Assembly: GCF_950023065.1 (NCBI RefSeq)
Contig: NC_088681.1
Span: 46,224,836-46,288,835 of the forward strand
DNA: 64,000 nucleotides
Reading direction: 5' to 3'
DNA from: Planococcus citri
Lineage: Eukaryota; Arthropoda; Insecta; Hemiptera; Pseudococcidae
Shown here: positions 10,831-23,416 of the stretch, one piece after another
Layout of the letters: the number at the start of each line of letters is the position of its first letter
How positions within the stretch are numbered: the first letter of the stretch is position 1
The notes under the pieces: model-generated
What the model was told of the DNA's origin: nothing
Seen by the model: only the letters and a program-made list of their open reading frames with translations
The model's database searches: none
Position numbers and translations under genes: made by a program

Positions 10831-11324
10831 CACAAAAAAAAATATGGGTAATTTTTACAAAAAAATCTAACTAAATAGGTACTGGTATTTAGCACAATCA
10901 AGTACCAGATCCCATTCAATAATTTTTACTGTAAGTAATCGTATAGTAAAAATTATCATTTTAATAAATTTTGCTATAGGTACCAATAGTAAAAATCATT
11001 TTGTTTTAATAATTTTTACTAAATCATGATAATAAAAATTACATGTTTCAATTGTACAAAAATTAGTTTAATTACTCATTTTGAAGTAATTTTAAAATTA
11101 TAAGTAAAAAGTTAAAAATTATTCATGTCAAGGTAATTCTTACTATACTTATGGCTATAGGTAGACAAAAAATTAATGAAATGAATTTTTAGTTAGCAAA
11201 TGATATCATAATTCATAACTCAATTTCAGCATTATTTTTGCCCCATTATCATGTACTACATAGGTAACTCCAAAGCATTTACCTATCCAATTTTCCTACG
11301 AAAAATCTGTCACCTACCTACTTA
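10831..11324. other. AT-rich intergenic stretch
   Basis: No gene is seen. The words TAATTTTTACTA and close variants recur between about 10850 and 11160, which suggests a decayed simple repeat or old MITE debris. Confidence 0.5.
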
Positions 11325-11400
11325 CCTCACAGGGATTTGAACCTGGGTCCCTAAATTTCCTATTCCTACCTACATGCCCTAACCACTCAGCCACGAATTC
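11325..11400 (-). mobile_element. tRNA-derived SINE-like fragment
   Basis: The minus strand carries a good polymerase III A box (TGGCTGAGTGGTT, near 11381-11393) and, about 40 bases on, a B box (GGTTCAAATCCC, near 11332-11343). The spacing and words resemble a Ser/Leu-type tRNA. A closed cloverleaf and a proper acceptor stem are not evident, so a SINE head is more likely than a working tRNA gene. Confidence 0.5.
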
Positions 11401-12344
11401 ACTACCAGGGTTAGGGCATTAAAATAATAATTATATTTGTTTGGTAAACACCCCACCAAACCACTCCCACTTGGAATTTACAGCTAACAGACCGGGGGTG
11501 TAACAGGGTACAATGAAACACAGCTGGCGATGGAATAGACTGGTGGTATAGCAGGGTACAATGAGCGGCAGGTGTTCTACAAGTCCCCTTTTCCCTTTTT
11601 TAGGATTTAATGCATTAAAATAATGAACTAAAATTGCAATTACTCAGCAATTACCCATCCGAATTGAATGAAAATAAACCTATACCCTCCGCCTTAATGA
11701 TTCTCAAATGGTGTCCAATAGGTACGAAAAACGGTTGGATAGCTTAAGAGAACATTCATTGTAATTGAAATTTCAATTTCTCAAAGCGAAACCAATAGTG
11801 TGCTACGCACACTAAAAACCCCCTCTCTAGGAAAAAGTCCAAATACGTAAACAGAAGATATAAGATTGATATCCTTTATTTTGTAGGTACTTATATTTCA
11901 ATAATAAATATTTGATATGATAGTTCCCTTTACAAAGTAGGTACTATATAATCCACTTCATTTTTTAATTTTGTTTTTCCGTCTTTCCCATTAATTTTTA
12001 ATTTTAATTTGAAATTCGAAAAGAAAGCAAACTGATATAATTGGTATAGCTGCCTGCCCATGGAAAAATAATCCTATATGTAAACCTCCTGTGGAAATAC
12101 ATTAAAAAATTCTCTGTAGAATTTCATGTTCAGAATGTGCTTATAAAATTTTATCAAAGTTCATGTAGATATGATCTGCTTGGATAACATTTTATCAAGT
12201 TCGTATACTCTTGTTTGAAAAAAAAAAATTATATTTAATTTGTAAAAATGCTCTAATTAATGTTAAAATGTAATTTGCGTTTAAAATGTGAAGTAGAGTA
12301 GTAAATTTTTTCAAAAAAGTGAAAAAGGAAATGTTTTTAAGAAT

Positions 12345-12420
12345 GGCTGCCGATGATGGGGTTTGAACTTTCAATCCCCCACACCTCAATCCACTTCCTT
12401 ATTCCACTATACCATCCAAT
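12345..12420 (-). mobile_element. Second tRNA-like SINE fragment
   Basis: The minus strand has TGGTATAGTGG (A-box-like) and AGTTCAAACCCC (B-box-like) about 45 bases apart. The words resemble an Asp/Gly/Glu-type tRNA head. It sits about 130 bases upstream of OR-A. It could be a relic SINE or a tRNA pseudogene. Confidence 0.45.
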
Positions 12421-12552
12421 TTCATGAGAGACGAGGTATAAAATTCTCGGTACCTAAGTTGACAGCAATATCTACTCGTATTTGTACATTTCTACCACTT
12501 ATCAGCAGAGCAATTTTTTTCAAGTTTTAATTACATAATTTGCAGCATTTCC

Positions 12553-13955
12553 ATGATGTATTCAAAAGTTCAGAGAGAGCTCCTCCAATCCGTGGTAACT
12601 TTACTTACGAATGCAGGAATAAACATTCTACACGAAAAATATACCTGGAAAGTTTGGAGGTTTGTAGTGCCATTTGCTATGGTATTTTTGGCAGGATTGT
12701 CGACCACTATATTCTGCCTAATGAATACTAATGATATCTTCGCTTTCGCCAATCCTTCCCCATATATCGCCCACATAACCAACCTTCTAAGCAGCGTGTA
12801 CCTTTTATTCCATTGCAAAAATAGCATCGGCAAAATGTTGTTCGAAATGGATCGGAATTGTTACACATATCCGGACGAGCATCTGCTTCGAATTGGATAT
12901 CCTTGGTATTTACAAGAGGCTAATAATATGCTTATGATAAAGATTCTCAAATTCGGCCTGTGCATTGCTGTTGTTACGATCACATTACTGGTTTTCATAG
13001 AATTGGTGTATTATGGTAGAATTACAACGTTCATGTATCCTTGTTGGACACCTTGGAAATTGGACAGTCTGAGAAGCCAGTTATTGACGTTTGGATTACA
13101 ATTTGTACAAGGGTGTTGTAGCGCTTGGTTAACTCATGTCGTGTCGATTTACGTACTGTTCACAATAACTGAATTCATGAGACAATACCAGAGGTTAATT
13201 GCTGCTGTTTCATCTTTGGAGCATCGAACATTGCAGCAAGATGTAAATTTAGTGAGCTTCGATCGGGTGTTACGAGAGAATATCATTCACTGTGTTAGAC
13301 ATCATCAGGTACTTCATAAGTGAGTGGATTTTCCAAACAAACCACCTACCTACCTACACTGTAGAGTATTAATGTTTTTGGTTGTTTTTTTTAGAAATTT
13401 TCAAATATTCAAGATGTGGTTTTCGATATTTTTTTCAATAAATCTCGCCATATCCGGAGTTACTTTTGCACTTGTATTGTACATCTTACTAAATGTACGA
13501 CAAAATAATGAAATTCATCGGGAGCCCCAGTTTTGATGAATGAATAATCGTGCTAAAAATGATTCTCTGTTTGCAGGCTACAAGTGTAGGTCAAGTTCTA
13601 ATTTATTTCTTAGTTGCACTGCTCGTCTGGATTACACTCTTGGTCATGTGCCTCATCAGCGAAATATTCTCAAGTTTGGTAAAAAATATTTTTACTAAGC
13701 ATACTTCCTGCACGAATAAATAATCAACTTTTTTAACAGGATGACAAGCTGGCCGAGACTCTCATCTGGAATGTACCTTGGTACAAACTGAGCAGAGAAA
13801 ACAGAACATTACTTTTGTTATTCCACTCGAAGGCTTGCCACCCACTACGGTTGTATGGATTATCAATTTTTGAAGCTACTCGAGTTACTTTTGGCAAATT
13901 AATTAGAGCAACTTATTCATATTTTAATGTATTGAATCTTTCTTTTAAAAAATAA
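12553..13955 (+). CDS. Odorant receptor OR-A (7tm_6 family)
   Basis: Insect odorant receptors are seven-helix ligand-gated channel subunits of sensory neuron membranes that work with the co-receptor Orco. Coding exons are 12553-13319, 13395-13494, 13577-13678 and 13740-13955, giving 394 aa. Introns are short (60-82 bp) with GT/AG ends and phases 2, 0 and 0, as in every copy of this cluster. Conserved marks are PSPYIAH, NCYTYPDEHLL, YGRITTFMYPCWTPW, the FMRQYQRLIAAVSSLEHRTL block and the C-terminal TYSYFNVLN, which fits the family's conserved last helix. The start is the first of two ATGs (MMYSKVQRE), a few bases after a conserved splice acceptor (AG at 12544-12545), so a 5' untranslated exon upstream is likely. 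No defect was seen. Ligand unknown. Confidence 0.92.
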
Positions 13956-14269
13956 CAGACTTGAGTGTGCTGCATATACAGTATTAATTGATAGATATTT
14001 GTTTAAATTCAATAATTACTAAGTACCTAATTTTATAATTCATCAAATATTTCGAAATAGCCTATTTTGGAAATTTTTACATTTCGAGTATCGCAACCCT
14101 GCAAACATTTTTATTTGTTTGTTTTAATATGAACTTCCTATTATATTGAAATAAATTTCGTTTTTGAGTACCTACTTGGAGTGGTTTTTCACGATCAAAA
14201 TAAAATTTTAATTCGAGCATTTCGTTCTATTTTCCGAATAGTGTGTGTATTTTAGGAAATAAAACTCAA
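13956..14269. other. 3' flank of OR-A, no gene seen
   Basis: AT-rich sequence. It has an AATAAA-like word near 14150 that could serve polyadenylation of OR-A. Nothing else was recognised. Confidence 0.4.
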
Positions 14270-14273
14270 CGAT

Positions 14274-16236
14274 CCTATTGACAATTTCAAGTGGCAGAAT
14301 GCTAGCAACAGTGCTAGCATGACCATGCTAGCACTGGTTGCACCATTTTGAACACCTTTCCTAGCATATCTGCTAGCAAACTGTTGCCAGCACAATGCTA
14401 GGAAAATGGTACTAGCACCACGCTAGCAGCATTTTTCTGGCATTATGCTAGCGATGGTTTGCTAGCAGATATGCTAGTACAGGTGTTCAAAATGGTGCCA
14501 TTGGTGCTAGCATAGTGATGCTAGCATATTTCTAGCATATTCTGGCATACAATTGGCATAATTCTAGCAGGGGGACTAGCATTATGCTAGCGTCAGTTTG
14601 CTAGCAGATATGCTAGTGCAGGTGTTCAAAATGGTGCTACTGGTGCTAGCATGATCTTGCTAGCTTTTTGCTAGCATGTGTATAATATGTATAATGCTAG
14701 AAGTGCATTAATTTCCGTATAAAAGAATAGGGTATTTTTAATCATGGTACGTTTCCCAAAAATATCCAAAAATAGGCAATTGCCCTACAATGCTAGTTTA
14801 GAACTAGCATTGCACTAGCATCTTGTGCTAGTATAAACTGAGTGATTAGTTTGCCAACTGCACTCTTCTTAATTTAAACAGGAAACTGTATTGAGCTTAT
14901 ATTCGACTTGACTACATATGTACTTCATCTAAGAGAAGTTAAGTGTATCATGAAAAGAACAACGCTAGCAATTTGCTAGCATTATGCTAGCACTTGACTG
15001 CTAGCACCTGGATAAGAAGTCTTTTAACAAAAATCCAGCACCATGCAAGTACTTTGAATGCTAGCTTTACCAAGGTTAGAATAGCGCTAGCAGTGGACTA
15101 GTGCAAGTTTACCTGTGATTGTATTTCTAGCATGTAACTAGCAGATTGCTAGCATGCCTTTTGCTAGTTCATCTCATGCTAGCACCATTACAGGGTGCTA
15201 GCAATGCACTAGCAATATGCTAGTAGTGACTGCTAGCTTTACTCGGTGGTTATGCTGCTAGCATGTAACCAGCAAATTGCTGGCCTGTCTTTTGCTAGTT
15301 CACTGCATGCTAGCATCATACCAGTTCTATGCTAGGATGAATTTTGCAATAAAATGTCTGCTGGCAAAGTGCTAAGTGCTAACACCATTCTAACTGGTAA
15401 TCTGCTAGTTGATTCCATGCTAGCACCGTGCTAGTATTCTGCTAGTAAAATTTGTTGATAAGATAATTATTCTGCTAGGATTAAATAGTGTATGGCTAGT
15501 GTACTTTTTACTAGCTCATATCATGCTAGCAACATGGTAGCTTTATGCTAGGAGAAACTGCCAGCATTGCTCGATAATTATGATGCTAGGATATAATTAG
15601 CATGTTGCTAGCATACATTGTGCTAGCTCATCTCAGGGTAGTATTATGGTAGAACTTTGTTTAGCAGGAGCTGCTGGGATCACTCGATAATTATGGTGCT
15701 GGGTTTTAACTAGCATATCCCTAGCATACATTTTGCTAGTTATAATCTCACATTAGCAATATGATAGCATCATGCTAGCAGGGACAACTGGCATTACTAG
15801 GTAATTTATGAGGCAAGGGTTTGACTAGCACATTGCTCGCATACATTTTGCTAGCTCATCCCATGCTAGCGATATGATAGCATCATGCTAGTATGAACTG
15901 CTAGCATCACTTGGTAATTAAGGGGCAAGGGTTTAACTAGCATATTGCTAGCATGCATTGTGCTAGCTCATCTCATACTAGATACATATATGATAGCATT
16001 TTGCTAGTGGGAAATGCTAGCTTCATTCGGTAGTTATGTTGCTAGCATGTAGCTAGCTCATTGCTAACATACTTCTTGCTAGTTTGTATCATGCTAGTAA
16101 TAAGCTGGCATTTTGCTAGCATGTTATGCTAGTTCATTTCATGCTAGCATAACGCTAGTATCATGCTAGTTTCCTGCTACTCATGCTAGGTGGGTGCTAC
16201 TAATGCTAGCATTCTGCTAGTAAAATTGTCAATAGG
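14274..16236. mobile_element. TIR-bounded element filled with GCTAGC hexamers
   Basis: The ends are inverted copies: CCTATTGACAATTT at 14274 and its reverse complement ending at 16236. A 4-bp CGAT duplication flanks them (14270-14273 and 16237-16240). The inside is dominated by the self-complementary hexamer GCTAGC and near variants, many dozens of times. From about 15100 to 16200 these are ordered in a tandem repeat of about 113-114 bp, visible from the recurring TCGATAATTATG-like word near 15571, 15684, 15798 and 15912. No ORF is present. It looks like a non-autonomous DNA transposon that expanded an internal satellite. Confidence 0.7.
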
Positions 16237-16240
16237 CGAT

Positions 16241-18223
16241 ATTGCAATTTTTGGAATGTGCTTGATATGTGCGCGAACGAGTTACGATTTTTAGAAATGT
16301 GCGTAAACCACTCTCAACCAAATGTGATCCATTTAGAATTTGAAAAAATTGATTGTTTGTAATAAAAATGGCCTTTAAAAAATAGGGGAAGGGAGAGAAA
16401 TGAGCTGAGACCGAATCTGAGACAAATGGAAGAAAATTTCAACGTTAACTTATTAACTATTTAGAATGCAAAAATGCTTCATTATGTCAAATTTTTAATA
16501 GGTAATCGATTTTTGTAAAATTCGAATGGTAAACATCAATTTTTCGGATTTTTCTCCTACATTTTGAAATTATGTCTTCAATTTTTAATGATACCTATTT
16601 TTACTCTTCCATGAACGATGTTGCAATGTTTTACGGTGATAACAAGGTCGTATCTAGGGAGGGAGCAAGGAAGGTCACCTGCCCCTCATTGCTGAAAATT
16701 TGACTCATGAATTGGGAAAAAATAATGAGCATGACTAGCATGAGTTGGAAAAATTGTGATCTTTTGATAAATTACAAAACTGGTTGGTGAACAATAAATA
16801 GGTAATTATAGTAGAAAATTTTCAATTTAAATTGGAAATTTTTTTCTTTGACCAATTAAAATTTGCAAGATTTATACTCGACAAGTCAGCAAAGAGAAAA
16901 CTTTTTTTAGAACTTGAATTACGTATTCTTGAAAGTTTTTGCCCTAACTTTTGTCGGGTCTAAAAAATGGTTTAATTATGAATTTCTGCATTAAGAACAT
17001 ATCAGCTGTTTTGAATTTTGAAAATGTCAAAGGAAAAAGAGTTTACCTACTCGTGTTCTTGTAAAAAAAATAATAGGTAATTCATTTCTTGATAAATAAA
17101 ATTTTCATAAACTTCAGCCCTCGCTTATTTTTTCGCGTCTTTTTGTTTTTCAAAATTAAACTTTCTCAATATCCATAGAAAAATATTTAAACCAATAAAC
17201 TCCTCTAATTTTTTTTCTCAAAACACGAATTCCTGGGAGCTTTAGCCTCAGAAATTTATGGAAAAAAGTTATTCAAATTCTAAAATTTCAACGCCCTTAC
17301 CAAAAAACTTCTTGCTGAAAAATCATTGCCTTAAACATTGTTTTTTCACTCCTCAAAATACAAATTTTCGAAAGGTTTAGTCCTCGTATCGATCAAGCCT
17401 GTTTATTGTTTCTTTTCGAAAATGGAAAAAAATAGAAAATAGGGAATTATTTTCTCATCTGAGGTTACCACTTTTGGGCTTGGGAGAGGGTAAAATCACA
17501 ACTTTGAAAATAAGGTCCACCCTACTGTACATACATCGCGTCGTCATAATGTAATGCAAACGATGCTAATTACTGTGTATACCTAAGGTACATAATATTA
17601 TAACGTAGCAATATTGGTAATTACCTATTGAAATTCTATGAATCATACCATACCTACGAATAGAATTTTCCCCAAATATCACCCAAAACCAAACCTGTAG
17701 TGCCCAAATAAGCCTAAATAAACAAAAGATATAACATCAGTTTCAAAATTGATAGGTAGGTAGGTAGTAGGTACCTGCATACTTGAGTGATGTTTTTCAA
17801 AAAGTTGCAGGTACGTATTTACAAATAGTTGATATAGGTATCATTCGTACATTTTTATTTGAATAATAAATAATGTATACATGACTGACTGTCTGTCCCT
17901 ACAAAAGTATACGATAATCCACTTTACCTTTTCCATTCTTTTTTTTTTTTTTTTTTTTTTCTCCTTAATATTTGACTTTAATTCGAAATTCAAAAAAAGT
18001 AAACTGATATATCTAGTTACCTACACTTGCTCGACTAAAGAAAAATTTTCTCAAATATTTACAAATTATATTCAAATTTCTTTGATTTCGGAAAAAATTA
18101 AACGAGCAATGAGATCTAAAATCTAGGTAAGTTTTTATAACAGTTTGCATTACCCGAGTAGATACATATTTCAAACAGTGGAATAGGTATGTAAAAATAA
18201 AAAAGGAATTAATTAATTTTCAG
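16241..18223. other. Intergenic, no gene seen
   Basis: AT-rich sequence between the GCTAGC element and OR-B. It contains a poly-T tract near 17941-17960 and TAGG microsatellite words near 17755-17775. No ORF with family resemblance was found. The last 100 bases carry the acceptor preceding the OR-B start (AG at 18222-18223). Confidence 0.5.
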
Positions 18224-18233
18224 CTAGTGAACG

Positions 18234-19768
18234 ATGCGTTTAGAAATGCAAAGAGGACTCCTTCAGTACGTGGCAACCTTACTCACAGATACAGGAATAA
18301 ATATTCTACACGAAAACGATACCAGGAACCTTTGGCGATTTGTAATTCCATTCGGTCTATCTCTTTTGGCAGGATTATGCACCAGCGCGTTCTGCCTAAC
18401 AAATACACACGATTTCTACGCTTTTGCCAACCCTTCTTCTTACATAGCTGCATCCAACAACGTTTTGAGCAGCGCATACCTACTATTTCATCATAAAACT
18501 ATCATTAGGCAGATATTGATCGAAATGGATCAGAATTGTTACACTTATCCTGACGAGCATCTGCTTCAAATCAAATACCCTTGGTACTTGAAAGAGGTTA
18601 ATATTGAGATCGGAATGAAGGTTCTCAAATTCGCCATCTTTAACGTTCTGGTCATGATGTCTATACCGGTTTGTGGAGAATTGGTGTATTATGGGAGAAT
18701 CAAAACGTCCATGTATCCTTGCTGGACACCTTGGGAAATGGATAGTCTGAGGGTCGAGTTGTTGACATTTGGATTCGAATTATTACAAGGGTTTTGCGCC
18801 GCTTGGTTGAGTTACATTGTGTCAATTTTCTTACTGTTTACAGTAACTGAATTCATGAGACAGTACCATAGATTGATTGCAGCTGTTTCGTCTCTTGAAT
18901 ATCGAACATTGCAACAAGATACGAAGGAAGGGCAGTTCGATCAAGTTTTGCGAGAAAATATCGTTCACTGCGTTAGACATCATCAAATACTGCATAAGTG
19001 AGTCGGTCTTCGAGCATTTTTTTCAACCAGTTTGACATCCGAGTAGATATTAGGTACCTTAACTTTATGCTCTTTATGCTTTATAGAAATTTTCAATCAT
19101 TCAAGGTCTGGTTTTCGGTGTTTTTCTCCATAGAACTCGCTGTGTCATTCGTTACTTTCGCTCTAGCTTTGTTCGTCATGATAAATGTAGGTACCTAGCT
19201 AATATAAAATAATTAAAATTCGTCCTGTTCGCTTCCGTTTTGATTTATGAATCCATATCGTAAAACCATTTTTGCTTGCAGATATCAAGTCTAGGCCAAG
19301 TTTTAAATTATTTCACGATGATATTATTTATCTGGATTAATCTTCTGATCAGATGCCTAATTAGCGAAATATTTTCGAATTTGGTAGGTGAGAATTATTT
19401 TCACAAATTGTAACTGCTTCATCGTTGCTATACATCGTTGCTAATATATAATTTTTTTCTGAACTTGAGAATCAACTTAATTTTTACTATTTTTTGAGTA
19501 CCTACTTACGTCAACTGCTGCAGGTATTATTATTATTATTATTTTTCAACAGAATGACCAGCTCGCCGAGACACTGTTTTGGGAAGTAACTTGGTGTAAG
19601 GCAAGTAAAGAAAACAGAACGCTGCTTTTGATGTTCCACTCAACGGCTTCCCAGCCCTTACGTTTATATGGATTATCAGTTTTCGAAGCAACTCGAGTTA
19701 CATTTGGTAAATTAGTTCGAACAACGTATTCATTCTTCAATGTGTTAAATCTGTCCGTGAAAAAGTGA
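18234..19768 (+). CDS. Odorant receptor OR-B (7tm_6 family)
   Basis: Same gene structure as OR-A: exons 18234-18997, 19087-19186, 19282-19383 and 19553-19768 encode 393 aa. It belongs to the MRL-type subgroup with OR-F and OR-G (start MRLEMQRGLL), one residue shorter at the N-terminus than OR-A, C and E. It is the most divergent intact copy, with PSSYIAASNNV in place of PSPYIAH and WEVTWCKASKENR in the last exon. The C-terminal TYSFFNVLNLS is kept. The start is firm because in-frame TAG and TGA codons lie between the upstream splice acceptor (AG 18222-18223) and the ATG, showing that this stretch is untranslated. All splice sites are GT/AG. No defect was seen. Confidence 0.91.
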
Positions 19769-20401
19769 TTAAATCACGAAACAAAATAATATGTAAATTA
19801 CTGAGTGTATTTAATAATAAATATGTAGTTCAACATTGAGCTACTGGTAATCTCTATACGTACCTACCTAATTATTACTTCTCAAATGGGTTTCAAACCT
19901 AGAGAAAAATTTTGAGCGCAATCGTAATGTCCTTACGTTCAATGTTGGGACTGCCACAATGCTCCTGTTTTTAATTTTGTAGATTACAAATCTGACAATA
20001 AGGTCTTATTTTTTCGATTGAAGTAAAGGAGGAAGGGGCCACTCAGCATAAGTGGTCAAATATTATGTATTTTCGTTCTCTCCACCCTTCTACCTTTGCC
20101 CCAGTTGAATAATAATATCAGATTCGTAATCTAACAAGCTCAAACACATATCTTACACTTACGTCTAGACATCAAGGCGGATCGCGACGATAAAAATGTC
20201 GGAGGATTTTGACCAAATTCAGTGAAGATCATTATTTCAAGTTGAAAGCTAAAACTCAGAAAAAATTTTAAATGCGATGGTGCCACTGAAAGTATCTAGA
20301 TATGAGTTCTCAAGAACAAGCCTGTTTAAAAAAAAATAACGTGATTTTTTTTCCCAACCCAACCTGTTTTTGGAGAGATAGCCCTGCTTCAAAAGATAGT
20401 A
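19769..20401. other. Intergenic, part of the duplicated OR unit
   Basis: No gene. Stretches here, such as the words around AAAAGATAGTA at its end, recur at matching places before other receptors (near 26870 and 53110). The tandem duplication unit therefore included intergenic DNA. Confidence 0.5.
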
Positions 20402-20405
20402 CATG

Positions 20406-21434
20406 TGTAAGGTGGCATTATGGCCTCACTGTCCTCTCAGTGCATCTCGTAACGATTCTTAAGTTGGGGAAGATCCTATAGGACTTGGTAAATCCATCCT
20501 TTAGGTCTTGACAACTTAGGGATCGTTTGATTTATTAAGGTAAAGTGTAGGTACTTGCGAATTTGAATATTATCGAATACCAGCAGGGGGTTCCGGATAA
20601 TATTCCATCACACCGGGGGTCCGCGCCGATATTATTTATATGGGCGGAGAATTCACACAATTACATCTATTTTATGATTGGTTAGAACATTTCCCCCATC
20701 TTTTGGTAAAAGTAGCGCGAGCCTATCAGCTTTCGAGATCGATTTAGGAACTTTTAGGTGCTTTAGGTATAACTTTAGCTAGGTTCGATCTCGAAATCAC
20801 TTCTTGTTCGTTCGTCAAGTCGTAGATACGTGAGTGTAGTATAGACCAATACTTAGGCGATCTATGAATCAGTAGACTTGAGCATTTGGTCCGTTTTCCT
20901 TCGACTTAATCGTTTGAAAATGTATTCCTTTTCCCAGTCTACCCTTTTTAGGGTTCTGTTAATTAGTATCTTCATTGGTGAATTCGAGGCTTAATAAAGC
21001 AATCAACCGCGTCATCTTAGTTGCCCTGTCGTGGAATTGTGTAGTTAATAAGTTAAGTACTCTTTGGTGAATCTAACGTGATTAGGTGGTCGAGCATAGT
21101 GTCTCTGGTAAAATCGTAAATTGGCGAATGTATATATTTGAAGAAAACCTTATAATTAAGAGAATGTAATTTGTTACACCGATTACATTGGAGAAACTAA
21201 GGAATGTGTTGTTATTCCGCAAAAGTGGACCTAATTTATACATTGGTTAGTATTTATGTTGACGTATCCGACAATATAGTAATAGACGCAGAGCTAGCAA
21301 GGGGTAAGTGCGAATAGTTCCTTCTTGATATTACAAAGAGCCGTATAAGGCTTCTGGTAATCTTTCACCCGCTAAGGAATATTTCTCATCCTCATCACTA
21401 TTACCATACGTGATTGTACTTTTACAGTCTAACA
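20406..21434. mobile_element. Solo LTR (1029 bp) with CATG target duplication
   Basis: The block starts TGTAAGG and ends TCTAACA (TG...CA). It is flanked by CATG on both sides (20402-20405 and 21435-21438) and interrupts a sequence that is continuous at 53108-53150. It carries an AATAAA near 20993 and no ORF. This is the expected product of LTR-LTR recombination. It is unrelated by eye to the LTRs of elements 1 and 2. Confidence 0.75.
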
Positions 21435-21723
21435 CATGGAGATTCTGAGTCAACCTAGAGGTCATTTCCATCAAAATCTTAGAGTTCTGCAGAACAGTTG
21501 AAAATTTATAAATCGCTTATTCTTGGCTAGAGGTAAATTTGTATTTGCACATTCGAAATAGCAATCAATCAATAAAAAAAACTCAAGTTATAAATTCTGC
21601 GCTAGACAGTTTTCTTTAAAATGAATAACAACCAAATAAATGCATATGAACGTAAATCAACTTTGAATGGATAGACTTATTTGATCAGATAATACGTATG
21701 GTGCTTCTTATTATACTTACCTA

Positions 21724-22930
21724 CAGTATGACACAAAAGTAGTGCCCGGTGGCTTATATTTCCAAGTGGAAAGAGCTAGCGAGATGAATGAAGCGGCGTT
21801 GAGCGGGGAATAAAAATAAGGGCTTTCAAATCGACCTTGAAAATTTCGGGCCCATGCACAGGGTGTCCACAAATTGAAAAACCAGTTTGGTCAAAAAATT
21901 CAAACTAGTTTTTATCGGCGCAATGTATTCTACACACTGAGGTGACAAAAACGTGATATGAATTTTTGAAACCAGTTCATTAATTTGCAACCAGTTACCT
22001 ATCTAACAAAAGATACCCAAAAATTGTAGTTAGAGAAAAAAGCTTGAAACAAAAGTTGTAGAGCGTGAAAAATTACACAATTCTGTCTAATCACATTTTG
22101 AAACCGGTTCATTGGTTCGCATTTATCAACCAGTTTTTGACAATCACTTAAAAATTGAAGATATAGAGAAAAAAAACTTGAAACAAAAGTTGTAGAGTGT
22201 GAAAAATTGAATCATTTTTGCTGATCGGATTTTGAAAGTGGCTAATTAATTTGCAACCCAGTATCTTTTCGATGGCTTGCTGCGAATTAATGAACTGGTT
22301 TCAATATCTGATCAGCAAAAATGATTCAATTTTTCCCACTTTACAACTTATGTTTCAAACTTTTTTCGTTATCTCCAATTTTTAGGCGATTCGGGCGATT
22401 GTCAAAAACAAGGTTACTAAATGCGAACCGATGAACCGGTTTCAAAATGTAATTAGATACACAAAATTGTTTTTTTTTACACTCTACAACTTTTGTTTCA
22501 AGCTTTTTTCACTATCTACAATTTTTGGGTGATTTTTGATAACTGGTTGCGAATTAATGAACCGGTTTCAAAATCCGATCATTAAAAACAGTTCAATTTT
22601 TCACGCTCCACAACTTTTGTTCCAAAATTTCTTCTCTATCTACAATTTTTGGGTATCTTTTGTTAACTGGTTGCAAATTAATGAACCGGTTTCAAAAAAT
22701 TCCTATCACGTTTTTCTCGTTTTAGTGTGTAGAATACACTGCGCCAATAAAAACCAGCTCGAATTTTTTGACCGAACCGGTTTTTCAATTTGTGGACACC
22801 CTGTGCATGGGCCTGAAATTTTCAAGGTCGCTTTTGAAAGCCCTTATTTTTCCCCGTTCAAAGTCGCTTCATTCATAGCTCTTTTCATTCAGAAATAAAT
22901 GCCACCCGGCACTACTTTTGTGTCATACTG
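21724..22930. mobile_element. Foldback element, about 1.2-kb near-palindrome, TA duplication
   Basis: The left end CAGTATGACACAAAAGTAGT reappears as its reverse complement at the right end, and similarity between the two arms continues for several hundred bases toward the centre. TA flanks both ends, as for Tc1/mariner-type insertions. Each arm contains repeated blocks of about 120 bases built on AACCGGTTTCAAAAT and CAACTTTTGTT words. The single 120-aa ORF inside (22536-22898) is a by-product of the repeat. It is non-autonomous. Confidence 0.8.
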
Positions 22931-23416
22931 TAGAAAGTTTCAGGCATTTGGCATTTATGTTTTCACGCGTCACCGCCTATCAGAGTAAATAAATAATTAC
23001 CTAAAAGGCGGTTCCCGCCACCAAGATAAATATCTGATAACATAATTAAGTACCTACTTGAATTTCTTCGTTATTATGTACATACTTTCTCTTCACTTTA
23101 TACTCTTACGAGTAAGTACTAGATACTTACTATCGCAGTTTTCAATTCGATAGGTACTAGGAGAAATTAACATTTCACAAAAATTTTATAATTTTTCACA
23201 ACATTTGATCAGATATATCTGCATTTTGCAAAAAAAAAAATACCAATTTTAATTCAAATCAGTATGGAATCGAGTAAATAATTAACTTACGTAGAAATTC
23301 CATTGAAAAAGAAAAGACTCGGTAAGTTGGCAGCAGTACCTACATATTTGTACATCCCTACCTATCAGCAATGCAATTTTTTTAAAGTTTAAATAATTTA
23401 CATTTTCCAGCATTCC

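Noticed and set aside
11325..11400. Functional Ser/Leu tRNA gene on the minus strand
   Set aside because: The A and B boxes are good, but matching acceptor-stem halves and a terminator were not found. A SINE fragment is the safer call.
12553..13955. Gustatory receptor identity for the receptor cluster
   Set aside because: The C-terminal motif is the odorant-receptor TYS-F-NVLN type rather than the TYhhhhhQF of gustatory receptors.
14274..16236. CRISPR-like array
   Set aside because: The recurrent word is a short palindromic hexamer at irregular spacing in insect DNA, bounded by transposon-type inverted ends. There is no repeat/spacer structure.
22536..22898. 120-aa ORF in the foldback element
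   Set aside because: It consists of translated inverted and tandem repeat units and has no transposase features.
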